A DNA stretch of 41,607 bases from Comamonadaceae bacterium (GTDB lineage: Bacteria > Pseudomonadota > Gammaproteobacteria > Burkholderiales > Rhodocyclaceae). The notes beneath the pieces are model-generated. The model saw only the letters and a program-made list of their open reading frames with translations, ran no database searches and was not told the DNA's origin. Below, piece after piece: positions 6,629-15,086 of the stretch. The stretch is from the NCBI GenBank assembly GCA_029255645.1, contig JANLJE010000042.1, positions 1 to 41,607 of the forward strand, in the 5' to 3' direction. Made by a program: the position numbers and the translations under genes. The stretch's first letter is position 1. The number at the start of each line of letters is the position of its first letter.

Positions 6629-7381
6629 TTACAGGTTGAGCATCATGTCCCGCTCGGTCGGGAGCGGCATGAAGCCCTGGGATTCGTAATGTTTGAAAAT
6701 GGCTTCGACGATCTGGTCCGGCGCGTCAATGAACTGCATCAGGTCCAGGTCTTCCGGATTGATCAGGCCTTCGCTCACCAGCCGCTCCTTGAGCCAGTCC
6801 ACCAGTCCCTGCCAGAAGGCCGTGCCCACCAGAATGATCGGTATCTTGCGACTCTTGCTGGTCTGGATCAGGGTCAGGGCTTCCAGGAGTTCGTCCAGGG
6901 TGCCGAAGCCACCCGGCATCACCACATAGGCGCTGGCGAAGCGCACGAACATGTACTTGCGGGCGAAGAAGTGGCGGAAGGTCTGGGAAATATCCTGGTA
7001 GGGATTGTTCTTCTGCTCGTGCGGCAGCTGGATGTTCAGGCCGACGGAAGGCGAGCGGCCATGGAAGGCGCCCTTGTTGGCCGCTTCCATGATGCCGGGA
7101 CCGCCGCCGGAGATGACGGAAAAGCCCGCATCGGAGAGCTTCCTGGCAATGCACTCGGCCAGATCGTAATAGGGATGCCCGGGAGGAATGCGGGCGCTGC
7201 CGAAGATCGAAACCGCCGGCCGGATGGGGTGCAGGCGCTCAGTGGCCTCCACGAACTCTGACATAATGCCGAAGATCCGCCAGGATTCCTGCGCCGAAAA
7301 GGCCGGGGTCTTGATCTCCGGGTCCAACGTCCGGGGGATCTCCGGGTCCATCATCCGGGGCAATTTTTCACTCTTGTACAT
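6629..7381 (-). CDS. LOG family protein (TIGR00730, Rossmann fold)
   Basis: 250 residues carrying the lysine-decarboxylase-like/LOG signatures GGGPGIMEAANKGA and PGGFGTLDE. The family hydrolyses nucleoside monophosphates such as cytokinin ribotides to the free base; in bacteria the role is often housekeeping and unclear. The N-terminus has two 8-residue repeats (PRMMDPEI, PRTLDPEI) from a 24-bp tandem duplication at 7313-7360. The ATG at 7381 has AGGA upstream; the later ATGATG (codons 11-12) does not. It is divergent from polA with only 9 bp between the start codons, so each gene's control region must lie inside the other. The DUF2782 gene follows 30 bp downstream. Confidence 0.9.
   Translation of the reverse strand: MYKSEKLPRMMDPEIPRTLDPEIKTPAFSAQESWRIFGIMSEFVEATERLHPIRPAVSIFGSARIPPGHPYYDLAECIARKLSDAGFSVISGGGPGIMEAANKGAFHGRSPSVGLNIQLPHEQKNNPYQDISQTFRHFFARKYMFVRFASAYVVMPGGFGTLDELLEALTLIQTSKSRKIPIILVGTAFWQGLVDWLKERLVSEGLINPEDLDLMQFIDAPDQIVEAIFKHYESQGFMPLPTERDMMLNL
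7313..7360. repeat. 24-bp tandem duplication in the 5' end of the LOG gene
   Basis: Two adjacent 24-bp units, each starting GATCTCCGGGTCCA, differ at three positions. They encode PRTLDPEI and PRMMDPEI in frame. The region precedes the conserved LOG domain, so copy-number change would lengthen a tolerant N-terminal tail. It also lies where the polA promoter is expected. Confidence 0.85.
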
Positions 7382-7390
7382 CGGTTTCCT

Positions 7391-10135
7391 ATGGCCTTGC
7401 TCTTATTGGTGGACGGCTCGTCCTATTTATATCGTGCTTTTCACGCCCTGCCGGACCTGAGAAACCGGGAAGGATATCCCACCGGCGCCATGAAAGGGGT
7501 GCTTGCCATGCTACGCCGGCTGGAAAGCGACTTCAAGGCGGACTACAAGGCCGTGATCTTCGATGCCAAGGGTAAAACCTTCCGCGACGACTGGTATCCG
7601 GACTACAAGGCCCACCGCCCGCCCATGCCCGAGGACCTGGTCCGGCAGATCCCGCCCATCCATGCGGCCATCCAGGCCGCTGGCTGGCCGCTGTTGATGA
7701 TGGACGGGGTGGAAGCCGACGACGTGATCGGCACCCTCTCCCGCCGGGCCACCGCGGCGGGGCTGGAAACGGTGATCTCCACCGGCGACAAGGACCTGGC
7801 CCAGCTGGTCAGCCCCTCGGTGCGGCTCGTCAACACCATGACCGAGGAAATCCTCGACGAAGCCGGGGTGCTGGCCAAGTTTGGCGTGCCGCCCAGCCGC
7901 ATCGTGGACTACCTGACCCTGGTGGGCGATACGGTGGACAACATCCCGGGCGTGCCCAAGTGCGGCCCCAAGACCGCCGTCAAGTGGCTGGCCCAGTATG
8001 GCAGCCTGGACGAAATCATCGCTCACGCCGCTGAAATCGGTGGCGTGGTGGGGCAAAACCTGCGCGACCACCTGCACTTCCTGCCCCTGGGCAAAAAACT
8101 GGTGACCGTCAATTGCGACCTCCCCCATCTGCCGGACCCCGAGGAGCTGGCGCCCCGGAAGCCGGATCTGGAAACCCTGAAAGCGCTCTATGATCGCTTT
8201 GAATTCCGCACCTGGAGCCGGGAGCTGGAAGGGAGCGCCGCCCCGGCCACGGCTTCCAGCGCCAGCACCAGCACCAGCACCAGCACCAGCCCGGCCCTGC
8301 CGCTGGAAGCCGTGGCCGCTGGCGCCCACCGGGCCGCTTACGAAACCGTGCTCGACTGGGCCGCGTTCGATGCCTGGCTGGCCCGCATCCAGCACGCCGC
8401 CCTGACTGCCGTGGATACGGAAACCACCAGCCTCGACCCCTTTGCCGCCCGCCTCGTCGGCATTTCCCTGGCCACCGAGCCGGGCATCGCCTGCTACATT
8501 CCGCTCGGCCACAAGGGGCCGGACAAGCCGCAGCAGCTTCCCTTGGAGGAAGTGCTCGCCAGGCTCAAGCCCTGGCTCGAATCCACCCGGCACCCGAAGC
8601 TGGGCCAGAACCTCAAGTACGATCAGCATGTCTTTGCCAACCACGGCATCGCGCTGGCCGGCGTCGCTCACGACACCCTGCTCCAGTCCTATGTGCTGGA
8701 GTCGGACAAGGGCCACGACCTGGAACAGCTCGCCAGCCGCCACCTCGGCCTGGCCACCCTGTCCTACACGACGCTGTGCGGCAAGGGCGCCAAGCAGATC
8801 GGCTTCGAGCAGGTCGCCGTGCCGCAGGCCGCCGAATATGCCGCCGAGGATGCCGACATCACCCTGCGCCTGCACCAGACCCTGTACCCGCGGCTTTGTG
8901 CCGAACCCGGCCTGGCCCGGGTCTATGGGGAAATCGAGATGCCGGTCCGGGAAGTGCTGTTCAAAATGGAGCGCACCGGCATCCTGATCGACGCCGGCCT
9001 GCTGCAAAAGCAGAGCCACGAACTGGGCCAGAAGATCCTCGCCTTCGAGCAGCGCGCCCATGAACTCGCCGGCCAGCCTTTCAACCTGGGTTCGCCCAAG
9101 CAGCTGGCGGAAATCCTGTTCGAAAAGCTGGGGCTGCCGGTGAAGAAGAAGACACCGGGGGGGGCGCCTTCCACCGATGAGGAGGTGCTGAGCGAACTCG
9201 CCCTCGATTATCCGCTCCCCAAGCTGCTGCTCGAACACCGCAGCCTCTCGAAACTCAAAAGCACCTACACCGACAAGCTGCCGCGCATGGTGAATCCGGC
9301 CACCGGCCGGGTGCACACCCATTTTTCCCAGGCCACGGCGGTGACCGGCCGGCTCGCTTCGAGCGATCCCAACTTGCAGAACATCCCGGTGCGCACCGAG
9401 GAAGGCCGGCGTATCCGCGCCGCCTTCGTGGCGCCGCCAGGCTGCAGCATCGTCTCTGCCGACTATTCCCAGGTGGAACTGAGGATCATGGCGCATCTCT
9501 CCGGCGATGCGCGCCTCCTCGATGCCTTCGCCCGGGGCGAGGACGTGCACCGCGCCACGGCGGCGGAAATCTTCGGGGTTTCCCCGCAGGAGGTGGGGCC
9601 GGACCAGCGCCGGGTGGCCAAGACCATCAACTTCGGCCTGATCTACGGCATGAGCGCCTTTGGCCTGGCCCGCAACCTGGGCCTCGAACGCAGCGCCGCC
9701 CAGACCTACATCGAACGCTATTTCGCGCGCTACCCCGGCGTCGCCCGCTACATGGAGGAAACCCGGGAACGGGCGCGCCGGCAGGGCTATGTGGAAACCG
9801 TGTTCGGCCGCCGCCTGATCTTGCCGGAAATCCGGAGCAGCAACGCCAGCCGGCGCCAGGGCGCCGAGCGGGCCGCGATCAATGCCCCCATGCAGGGCAC
9901 CGCCGCCGACCTGATCAAGCTCGCCATGGTGGCAGTGGAGAACTGGCTCGAAGCAGAGCAGCGGCAAAGCCGCCTCGTGCTGCAGGTGCACGACGAACTG
10001 GTGCTGGAAGTGCCCGATGCCGAACTGATGACCGTGCGCCAGCACCTGCCCGCCCTGATGGCCAGCGTCGGCCAGTTGCAAGTGCCGCTGCTGGTGGAAG
10101 TCGGGGTGGGACCGGACTGGGACGCCGCCCACTGA
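7391..10135 (+). CDS. polA: DNA polymerase I
   Basis: 914 residues, near the E. coli length of 928. Domains in order: 5'-nuclease (ILVDGSSYLYRA-like start; EADDVIGTL, STGDKDLAQL), a variable Ser/Thr linker, 3'-5' exonuclease with an intact motif I (VDTETTSLDP, about residue 341), and polymerase with motif A SADYSQVELRI (about 689), motif B RRVAKTINFGLIYG (about 743) and motif C QVHDELVLEV (about 864). It replaces RNA primers at Okazaki fragments and fills repair gaps. No clear ribosome site precedes the ATG, but the N-terminus matches the family well. All catalytic motifs look intact, so both exonucleases and the polymerase should work. Confidence 0.97.
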   Translation: MALLLLVDGSSYLYRAFHALPDLRNREGYPTGAMKGVLAMLRRLESDFKADYKAVIFDAKGKTFRDDWYPDYKAHRPPMPEDLVRQIPPIHAAIQAAGWPLLMMDGVEADDVIGTLSRRATAAGLETVISTGDKDLAQLVSPSVRLVNTMTEEILDEAGVLAKFGVPPSRIVDYLTLVGDTVDNIPGVPKCGPKTAVKWLAQYGSLDEIIAHAAEIGGVVGQNLRDHLHFLPLGKKLVTVNCDLPHLPDPEELAPRKPDLETLKALYDRFEFRTWSRELEGSAAPATASSASTSTSTSTSPALPLEAVAAGAHRAAYETVLDWAAFDAWLARIQHAALTAVDTETTSLDPFAARLVGISLATEPGIACYIPLGHKGPDKPQQLPLEEVLARLKPWLESTRHPKLGQNLKYDQHVFANHGIALAGVAHDTLLQSYVLESDKGHDLEQLASRHLGLATLSYTTLCGKGAKQIGFEQVAVPQAAEYAAEDADITLRLHQTLYPRLCAEPGLARVYGEIEMPVREVLFKMERTGILIDAGLLQKQSHELGQKILAFEQRAHELAGQPFNLGSPKQLAEILFEKLGLPVKKKTPGGAPSTDEEVLSELALDYPLPKLLLEHRSLSKLKSTYTDKLPRMVNPATGRVHTHFSQATAVTGRLASSDPNLQNIPVRTEEGRRIRAAFVAPPGCSIVSADYSQVELRIMAHLSGDARLLDAFARGEDVHRATAAEIFGVSPQEVGPDQRRVAKTINFGLIYGMSAFGLARNLGLERSAAQTYIERYFARYPGVARYMEETRERARRQGYVETVFGRRLILPEIRSSNASRRQGAERAAINAPMQGTAADLIKLAMVAVENWLEAEQRQSRLVLQVHDELVLEVPDAELMTVRQHLPALMASVGQLQVPLLVEVGVGPDWDAAH
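8256..8292. repeat. Hexanucleotide microsatellite (AGCACC)n in the polA interdomain linker
   Basis: About five consecutive units of AGCACC/AGCGCC encode an alternating Ser-Thr run between the 5'-nuclease and 3'-5' exonuclease domains. Being in frame, slippage would change the linker by two residues at a time without a frameshift. Confidence 0.8.
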
Positions 10136-10192
10136 GACCCCGGGCGGAACCGGAATGCGCGGCTCAAGGCACCCGGCCTGGCGAATGACCGT

Positions 10193-10198
10193 TAAAAT
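10193..10198 (+). promoter_or_regulatory. Candidate -10 element close to the cutA start
   Basis: TAAAAT ends only 6 bp before the cutA ATG, and there is no Shine-Dalgarno sequence. If used, transcription would begin at or next to the ATG and give a leaderless mRNA. A matching -35 hexamer is not evident, so this is a weak call. Confidence 0.3.
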
Positions 10199-10204
10199 GG
10201 CGCC

Positions 10205-10540
10205 ATGTCTGCCATCATCCTTGTCATCACCCACTTGCCGGACCCCGCCAGTGCCAGGCGTCTGGCCACCTCCCTGGTGGAAAACGGCCTGGCGGCCTGC
10301 GTCAATATCCTCGCGCCCTGCCACTCGGTTTACCGCTGGCGGGGCGCGGTGGAACAGGCCACGGAAATTCCCCTGTTGATCAAGACCCAGGCCGGGCGTT
10401 ACCCGGAACTTGAAGCGGCAATCCGGACCCAGCACCCCTACGAATTGCCGGAAATCATCAGCTTCCCCGTCGGCGGCGGCCTGCCCGCCTACCTCGACTG
10501 GGTCGGCAAGGAAACGGAGGGCCCATGGGCCGTTTGCTGA
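10205..10540 (+). CDS. cutA: Divalent cation tolerance protein CutA
   Basis: 111 residues matching CutA1 throughout: AACVNILAPCHSVYRW, VEQATEIPLLIKT and HPYELPEI are the conserved blocks. CutA1 forms very stable trimers; it was named for copper tolerance in E. coli, where it sits beside dsbD (cutA2), and its molecular role is unsettled. The same pairing occurs here: the gene's last 16 bp overlap the dsbD start, so both are probably co-transcribed. The ATG is set by family alignment. No ribosome site is visible upstream. Confidence 0.95.
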   Translation: MSAIILVITHLPDPASARRLATSLVENGLAACVNILAPCHSVYRWRGAVEQATEIPLLIKTQAGRYPELEAAIRTQHPYELPEIISFPVGGGLPAYLDWVGKETEGPWAVC

Positions 10541-12288
10541 TTCTTTTCGCCTGGCTGGCCGCCCTGCTCGGCGCCGCCCCCCTGGAAGCCCAGGAATTCC
10601 TCGACCCCCAGGCAGCCTTCCGGCCCAGCGTCCGGGCCCTGGACGACCGGACCCTGGAGGTGCGCTTCGAAATTGCGCCAGGCTACTATCTGTACCGGGA
10701 CAAAATCCGCTTTGCCAGCGCTGACCTCAGCCTGGGCGTTCCCGCCTTGCCACCCGGCAAGGAAAAGCAGGACGAAACCTTCGGCAAGGTGGAAGTGTTC
10801 TACCACTCGGCGCGGATCCGCCTGCCGGTCGAGCGCAACGACGCCGGTCCCCTGGCGTTCTCCCTCCAGGTCACCTCCCAGGGCTGTGCCGAAGCGGGGA
10901 TCTGCTATCCGCCCCAGACCCGGACCCTGGCGGTGGAACTGCCCGCCGCAGGCAGTGTGCCGCCGGCCCTCCCCATCAGCACGAGCGGCAGCGGCGATGA
11001 AAGCGGCCTGGTCGCCGCCACCCTGGGCAAATCGGGTTTCTGGACCAATCTGCTGATCTTTTTCATCGCCGGCCTGGGGCTCGCCTTCACGCCTTGCGTG
11101 TTCCCGATGATCCCCATCCTCTCGGGCATCATCGCCGGCCAGGACCGGCACGCCGGCCGGGGCCGGGCCTTCGCCCTGTCGCTCGTCTATGTGCTGGGCA
11201 TGGCCCTGACCTACACCGCCGTGGGCGTCGCCGCCGGCCTGACCGGCACCTTGTTCTCCGCCGCCCTGCAGAATGTCTGGGTGCTCACCGCCTTCGCCGC
11301 CGTGTTCGTGCTGCTTTCCCTCTCCATGTTCGGCTTCTACGAGCTGCAACTACCCCCCAGCCTGCAGAGCAAGCTCTCGGAGGAATCGGGCCACCTCCAG
11401 GGCGGACGGGGTATCACCGTGTTTCTCATGGGGGCGCTCTCGGCCCTGATCGTCGGCCCCTGCGTCGCCGCTCCCCTGGCCGGCGCCCTGCTCTACATCG
11501 GCCAGACCGGCGATGCGGTGCTCGGCGGCGCCGCCTTGTTCGCCATGGCCCTGGGCATGGGCGTACCGCTGCTGCTGGTCGGCCTTTCCGCCGGCACCCT
11601 GCTACCCCGTTCCGGTCCCTGGCTGGAAGGGGTGAAGAAGGGTTTCGGGGTGGCGCTGCTGGCGACCGCGGTCTGGCTGGTGTCGCCGGTGATTCCCCCG
11701 GCCGCCCAGATGCTGGCCTATGCCGTGCTGCTGATCATCCCCGCCATCTACCTGCACGCCCTGGACCCGCTGCCGCCCCACGCCAGGGGCTGGATGCACT
11801 TCTGGAAAGGCATCGGGATCATCATGCTGCTGAGCGGTGCCGCCCTGCTGCTGGGGGCCCTGGCCGGTGGCCGCGATCCCCTGCAGCCCCTGGCCGTGTT
11901 CAAGAGCGAAGCCCGGGCGGGCGAAACCCATCTACCCTTCGAGCGGGTGGCTTCACTGGCGGCCCTGGAGGCCCGGCTGCAAAACGCTGGCAAGCCGGTA
12001 CTGCTCGACTTCTATGCCGACTGGTGCGTCTCCTGCAAGGAAATGGAGCGTTTCACCTTCAGCGACCCGGCGGTGCAGGCGCGCCTGGGCCGCTTCTTGC
12101 TGCTCCAGGCGGACGTGACCGCCAACAGCGCGGCGGACAAGGCCCTGCTCCAGCATTTCAAACTGTTCGGCCCGCCCGGCATCCTCTTCTTCGACCCCGC
12201 CGGCCGGGAAATCCCCGATCTGCGGGTGGTGGGTTTCCAGGACGCCAGCGCCTTCGCCCGGGAGCTCGATCAGGCCCTGGCCCGCTGA
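10525..12288 (+). CDS. dsbD: Thiol:disulfide interchange protein DsbD
   Basis: 587 residues. Signal peptide (about 1-22); periplasmic alpha domain with C121 and C127 (GCAEAGICYPP); eight-helix membrane domain with C191 (TPCVFPMIPIL) and C313 (VGPCVAAPL); periplasmic thioredoxin-like gamma domain with C501-V-S-C504. These are the three redox pairs that pass electrons from cytoplasmic thioredoxin to periplasmic DsbC and cytochrome c maturation partners. GGAGG lies just before the ATG, within the overlapping cutA end. The cutA-dsbD linkage is the same as in enterobacteria. Confidence 0.96.
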   Translation: MGRLLILFAWLAALLGAAPLEAQEFLDPQAAFRPSVRALDDRTLEVRFEIAPGYYLYRDKIRFASADLSLGVPALPPGKEKQDETFGKVEVFYHSARIRLPVERNDAGPLAFSLQVTSQGCAEAGICYPPQTRTLAVELPAAGSVPPALPISTSGSGDESGLVAATLGKSGFWTNLLIFFIAGLGLAFTPCVFPMIPILSGIIAGQDRHAGRGRAFALSLVYVLGMALTYTAVGVAAGLTGTLFSAALQNVWVLTAFAAVFVLLSLSMFGFYELQLPPSLQSKLSEESGHLQGGRGITVFLMGALSALIVGPCVAAPLAGALLYIGQTGDAVLGGAALFAMALGMGVPLLLVGLSAGTLLPRSGPWLEGVKKGFGVALLATAVWLVSPVIPPAAQMLAYAVLLIIPAIYLHALDPLPPHARGWMHFWKGIGIIMLLSGAALLLGALAGGRDPLQPLAVFKSEARAGETHLPFERVASLAALEARLQNAGKPVLLDFYADWCVSCKEMERFTFSDPAVQARLGRFLLLQADVTANSAADKALLQHFKLFGPPGILFFDPAGREIPDLRVVGFQDASAFARELDQALAR

Positions 12289-12305
12289 GGTCCGGGCCGG
12301 CGTGC

Positions 12306-12311
12306 TAAAAT
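12306..12311 (+). promoter_or_regulatory. Candidate -10 element for the riboflavin operon
   Basis: TAAAAT lies 37 bp before the ribE ATG, in the 60-bp gap after dsbD. No good -35 hexamer is seen. The leader from here would be about 30 nt, too short to hold an FMN riboswitch. Confidence 0.35.
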
Positions 12312-12348
12312 TCCCGCCCTCGTCAAGCCTCCAGAAACCCTCCTGATC

Positions 12349-12963
12349 ATGTTCTCCGGAATTGTCGCGGCCGTGGGCCGCATTACCCAGTTGACGCCCC
12401 GTGCAGCGGGCTTTCGCCTCACCGTCGAAGCGGGCACCCTGGACCTCTCCGATGTGGCCCTGGGCGACTCCATCGCCCACGCCGGCGTCTGCCTCACCGT
12501 GGTGGACAAGGCTGCCGACAACAGCAGCTACTGCGTCGATGTCTCCCCCGAGACCCTGTCTTGCACCGTGGGCCTGGCCCAGCCCGGCGAGGTGAATCTG
12601 GAGAAGGCCCTGTGCCTCAATGACCGCCTGGGCGGCCATCTCGTCTCCGGCCATGTCGATGGCGTCGGTGAAGTGCAGCGCTTTGACGCGGTGGGCGACA
12701 ACCGCCTGCTGGAGATCCGCGCCCCCCACGCCATCTCCAGGTACATCGCCCGGAAGGGTTCGGTGACCGTGGATGGCTGCAGCCTCACCACCAACACCGT
12801 CGCTGGCGACGTGTTCACCATCAACCTGATTCCCCACACGCTGGAAGTGACGACCCTGAAGCACCTCGAGCCGGGCAGCCGGGTGAACCTGGAAATCGAC
12901 CTGATTGCCCGTTATGTCGAGCGGATGCTGGCCTGGGAAAAAGAAAACGAGGAAAACGCCTGA
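12349..12963 (+). CDS. ribE: Riboflavin synthase alpha chain
   Basis: 204 residues built from the two homologous lumazine-binding halves expected of the family: MFSGIV at the start, GVCLTVV in the first half, and a second set ([24 protein letters not shown]). It dismutates two 6,7-dimethyl-8-ribityllumazine molecules to riboflavin. It heads the cluster ribE-ribBA-ribH-nusB; its TGA overlaps the ribBA ATG by one base, implying coupled translation. No riboswitch is seen upstream. The deaminase/reductase gene ribD is not in the window. Confidence 0.95.
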   Translation: MFSGIVAAVGRITQLTPRAAGFRLTVEAGTLDLSDVALGDSIAHAGVCLTVVDKAADNSSYCVDVSPETLSCTVGLAQPGEVNLEKALCLNDRLGGHLVSGHVDGVGEVQRFDAVGDNRLLEIRAPHAISRYIARKGSVTVDGCSLTTNTVAGDVFTINLIPHTLEVTTLKHLEPGSRVNLEIDLIARYVERMLAWEKENEENA

Positions 12964-14084
12964 TGTCCCCCACCCACTCCGCCATCGCCTCCACCGAGGA
13001 AATCATCGCCGAGTTCAAGGCTGGCCGCATGGTGATCCTGGTCGATGAGGAAGACCGGGAAAACGAAGGCGACCTGGTCCTGGCCGCCGAACATGTGAGC
13101 CCCGAAGCCATCAACTTCATGGCCAGGTTCGGCCGTGGCCTGATCTGTCTGACCATTACCGAAGAGCGGGCCAAGCAACTGGGCCTGGCCCAGATGGCGC
13201 GCGACAACAAGGCCGCCTACAGTACCGCCTTCACGGTTTCCATCGAGGCCGCCGAAGGGGTCACCACCGGCATTTCCGCCCAGGACCGGGCCCGCACCGT
13301 GCAGGCCGCCGTGGCCAGGAATGCCCGCCCCGACGACATCGTTCAGCCCGGCCACATCTTCCCCATCACCGCCCGGGAAGGCGGCGTGCTGGTGCGCGCC
13401 GGCCATACCGAAGCCGGTTGCGACCTGGCCCGGCTGGCCGGCCTGGAACCCTCCTCGGTGATCTGCGAAATCCTCAAGGAAGACGGCACCATGGCCCGTC
13501 TGCCGGACCTGATCGAATTTGCCCGGGAACACGGCCTCAAGGTGGGCACCATCGCCGACTTGATCCATTACCGCGCCAGTTCCGAGACCCTGGTGGAACG
13601 GGTCACCTCGAAGCAGGTGCAGACCCCGCACGGGGAATTCACCCTGCACGCCTATGTGGACCGGGCCACCGGCGCTTCCCACCTGGCCCTGGTGAAGGGC
13701 GTGATTCCTGCCGGCGGCGAAACCCTGGTGCGGGTCCATGAACCCTTGTCCGTGCTCGATTTCATCGACCCGGCCAGCCGCCCGGCGTCCTTCAGCATCG
13801 ATCAGGCCGAGGCCGCCATCGCCCGAAACGGCCACGGCGTCATCGTGCTGATGCACCGCCCCGAAGGCAGCTCTGAAATTCTGGCCCGCCTGACCGCCGA
13901 ACCCGGCAGCCAGAAGCGCAATCCGAAGTGGGACCCGCGCACCCACGGCATCGGCGCCCAGATCCTGCGCGACCTGGGCGTGACCCGCATGCGCCTCTTG
14001 TCCAGCCCGCGCAAAATGCCTTCCATGACCGGCTTCTCTCTGGAAGTGACCGGTTTCGTCGCATCCCCCGAGGAGTTGAACTGA
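12963..14084 (+). CDS. ribBA: 3,4-dihydroxy-2-butanone-4-phosphate synthase with degenerate GTP cyclohydrolase II domain
   Basis: 373 residues. The RibB half (1-205) is intact: [12 protein letters not shown] at 28-39, GLICLTI, and AGHTEAG at 146-152; it makes the four-carbon riboflavin precursor from ribulose 5-phosphate. The C-terminal half has the GTP cyclohydrolase II fold, but the zinc and active-site stretch (normally H-S-x-C-x-x-G-D with a later C-D-C) reads [15 protein letters not shown] at 256-270 and contains no cysteine. It should therefore lack GTP cyclohydrolase II activity, as described for RibBX-type proteins in other proteobacteria, and a separate ribA is expected elsewhere. 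The gene lies between ribE and ribH with near-zero spacing. Confidence 0.93.
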   Translation: MSPTHSAIASTEEIIAEFKAGRMVILVDEEDRENEGDLVLAAEHVSPEAINFMARFGRGLICLTITEERAKQLGLAQMARDNKAAYSTAFTVSIEAAEGVTTGISAQDRARTVQAAVARNARPDDIVQPGHIFPITAREGGVLVRAGHTEAGCDLARLAGLEPSSVICEILKEDGTMARLPDLIEFAREHGLKVGTIADLIHYRASSETLVERVTSKQVQTPHGEFTLHAYVDRATGASHLALVKGVIPAGGETLVRVHEPLSVLDFIDPASRPASFSIDQAEAAIARNGHGVIVLMHRPEGSSEILARLTAEPGSQKRNPKWDPRTHGIGAQILRDLGVTRMRLLSSPRKMPSMTGFSLEVTGFVASPEELN

Positions 14085-14085
14085 C

Positions 14086-14574
14086 ATGCCCCGTTTCGAT
14101 AATGTTTATGAATACCCGGAAAACCTGGACGGCAACGGCCTCACCATCGGCATCGTCATGAGCCGTTTCAACCAGGATGTCTGCGAAGGCCTGCTTTCTG
14201 CCGCCGTGGCCGAACTGAAGCGGCTGGGCGTTGCCGATGGCGACATGAGCATTTGCACCGTCCCCGGCGCCCTGGAAATCCCCCTGACACTGCAAACCCT
14301 GGCCCAGAGCGGCAAGTACGACGCCCTGATCGCCCTGGGTGCCGTGATCCGCGGCGAGACCTATCACTTCGAAGTCGTGTCCAACGACTCCTGCCGCGCC
14401 ATCATGGAAGTGCAACTGCACACCGGCGTCCCCATTGCCAACGGCATCCTCACTTGCGAGGATGACGACCAGGCCATCGCCCGCATGCAGCAAAAAGGCA
14501 GCGACTGTGCCCAGGCGGCCGTGGAAATGGCCAAGCTGCTCGATACGATCGACGAGCGCGGCACCCGCATTTAA
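14086..14574 (+). CDS. ribH: 6,7-dimethyl-8-ribityllumazine synthase
   Basis: 162 residues with all family blocks: [40 protein letters not shown] (including the catalytic His) and PIANGILT. It condenses the RibB product with the ribityl pyrimidine to give the substrate of riboswitch-independent ribE next door, and usually forms icosahedral or pentameric shells. It starts one base after the ribBA stop. nusB follows 13 bp later, an order common in proteobacteria. Confidence 0.96.
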   Translation: MPRFDNVYEYPENLDGNGLTIGIVMSRFNQDVCEGLLSAAVAELKRLGVADGDMSICTVPGALEIPLTLQTLAQSGKYDALIALGAVIRGETYHFEVVSNDSCRAIMEVQLHTGVPIANGILTCEDDDQAIARMQQKGSDCAQAAVEMAKLLDTIDERGTRI

Positions 14575-14587
14575 GCCAGGAAACCCC

Positions 14588-15073
14588 ATGACCGAACCAA
14601 AGACCTCCACCCCGACCCCGGCTGCCAAGGCTCCCGCCAAATCCCCCCGCCGCCGGGCCCGGGAATTTGCGCTGCAGGGACTCTATCAGTGGCGTGTCGG
14701 CGGTGCCGACGAAGCCGCCATCGAAGCCCACCTGCCCGAACTGGAAGGCTACAAGAAGGCCGATGCAAACCTCTGCCTGACCCTCATCCGCGGCGTGCTG
14801 CGCCAGCACGAAACCCTCGCAGGCCACCTGGCCGATGCCCTGGACCGCCCCTTCGCGGAGTTGTCCCCCATCGAGGCCAATGTGCTGCTGATGGCCACCT
14901 ATGAGCTGTCCCATTTCCCGGAAACCCCCTACCGGGTCATCATCAACGAAGCCATCGAACTGACCAAGGTCTTCGGCGGCACCGACGGCCATCGTTATGT
15001 GAACGGCGTGCTCGACAAGATGGCCGCCAAGTTGCGCCGCGCCGAGGTGGAAGCCCGGCGCAAGCAATCCTGA
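14588..15073 (+). CDS. nusB: Transcription antitermination factor NusB
   Basis: 161 residues. An Ala/Pro/Lys-rich N-terminal extension of about 20 residues precedes the helical NusB domain (RRRAREFALQGLYQWRVGG; SPIEANVLLMATYEL; PYRVIINEAIELTKVFGGTDGHRYVNGVLDKMA). NusB binds boxA RNA with NusE/S10 and allows antitermination of rRNA operons. The ATG is preceded by AGGA and lies 13 bp after ribH; an upstream in-frame start inside ribH would add unrelated residues. thiL follows 13 bp downstream. Confidence 0.95.
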   Translation: MTEPKTSTPTPAAKAPAKSPRRRAREFALQGLYQWRVGGADEAAIEAHLPELEGYKKADANLCLTLIRGVLRQHETLAGHLADALDRPFAELSPIEANVLLMATYELSHFPETPYRVIINEAIELTKVFGGTDGHRYVNGVLDKMAAKLRRAEVEARRKQS

Positions 15074-15086
15074 TTCCTCCCCGCCC

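Noticed and set aside
7511-10435. Very long open frame (974 codons) antisense to polA and cutA
   Set aside because: It mirrors high-GC coding sequence with few stop codons, is Gly/His/Gln-rich without a recognisable domain, and polA on the other strand is complete with all motifs.
12289-12348. FMN riboswitch ahead of the riboflavin genes
   Set aside because: The gap after dsbD is only 60 bp, too short for the RFN aptamer, and none of its conserved stems are seen.
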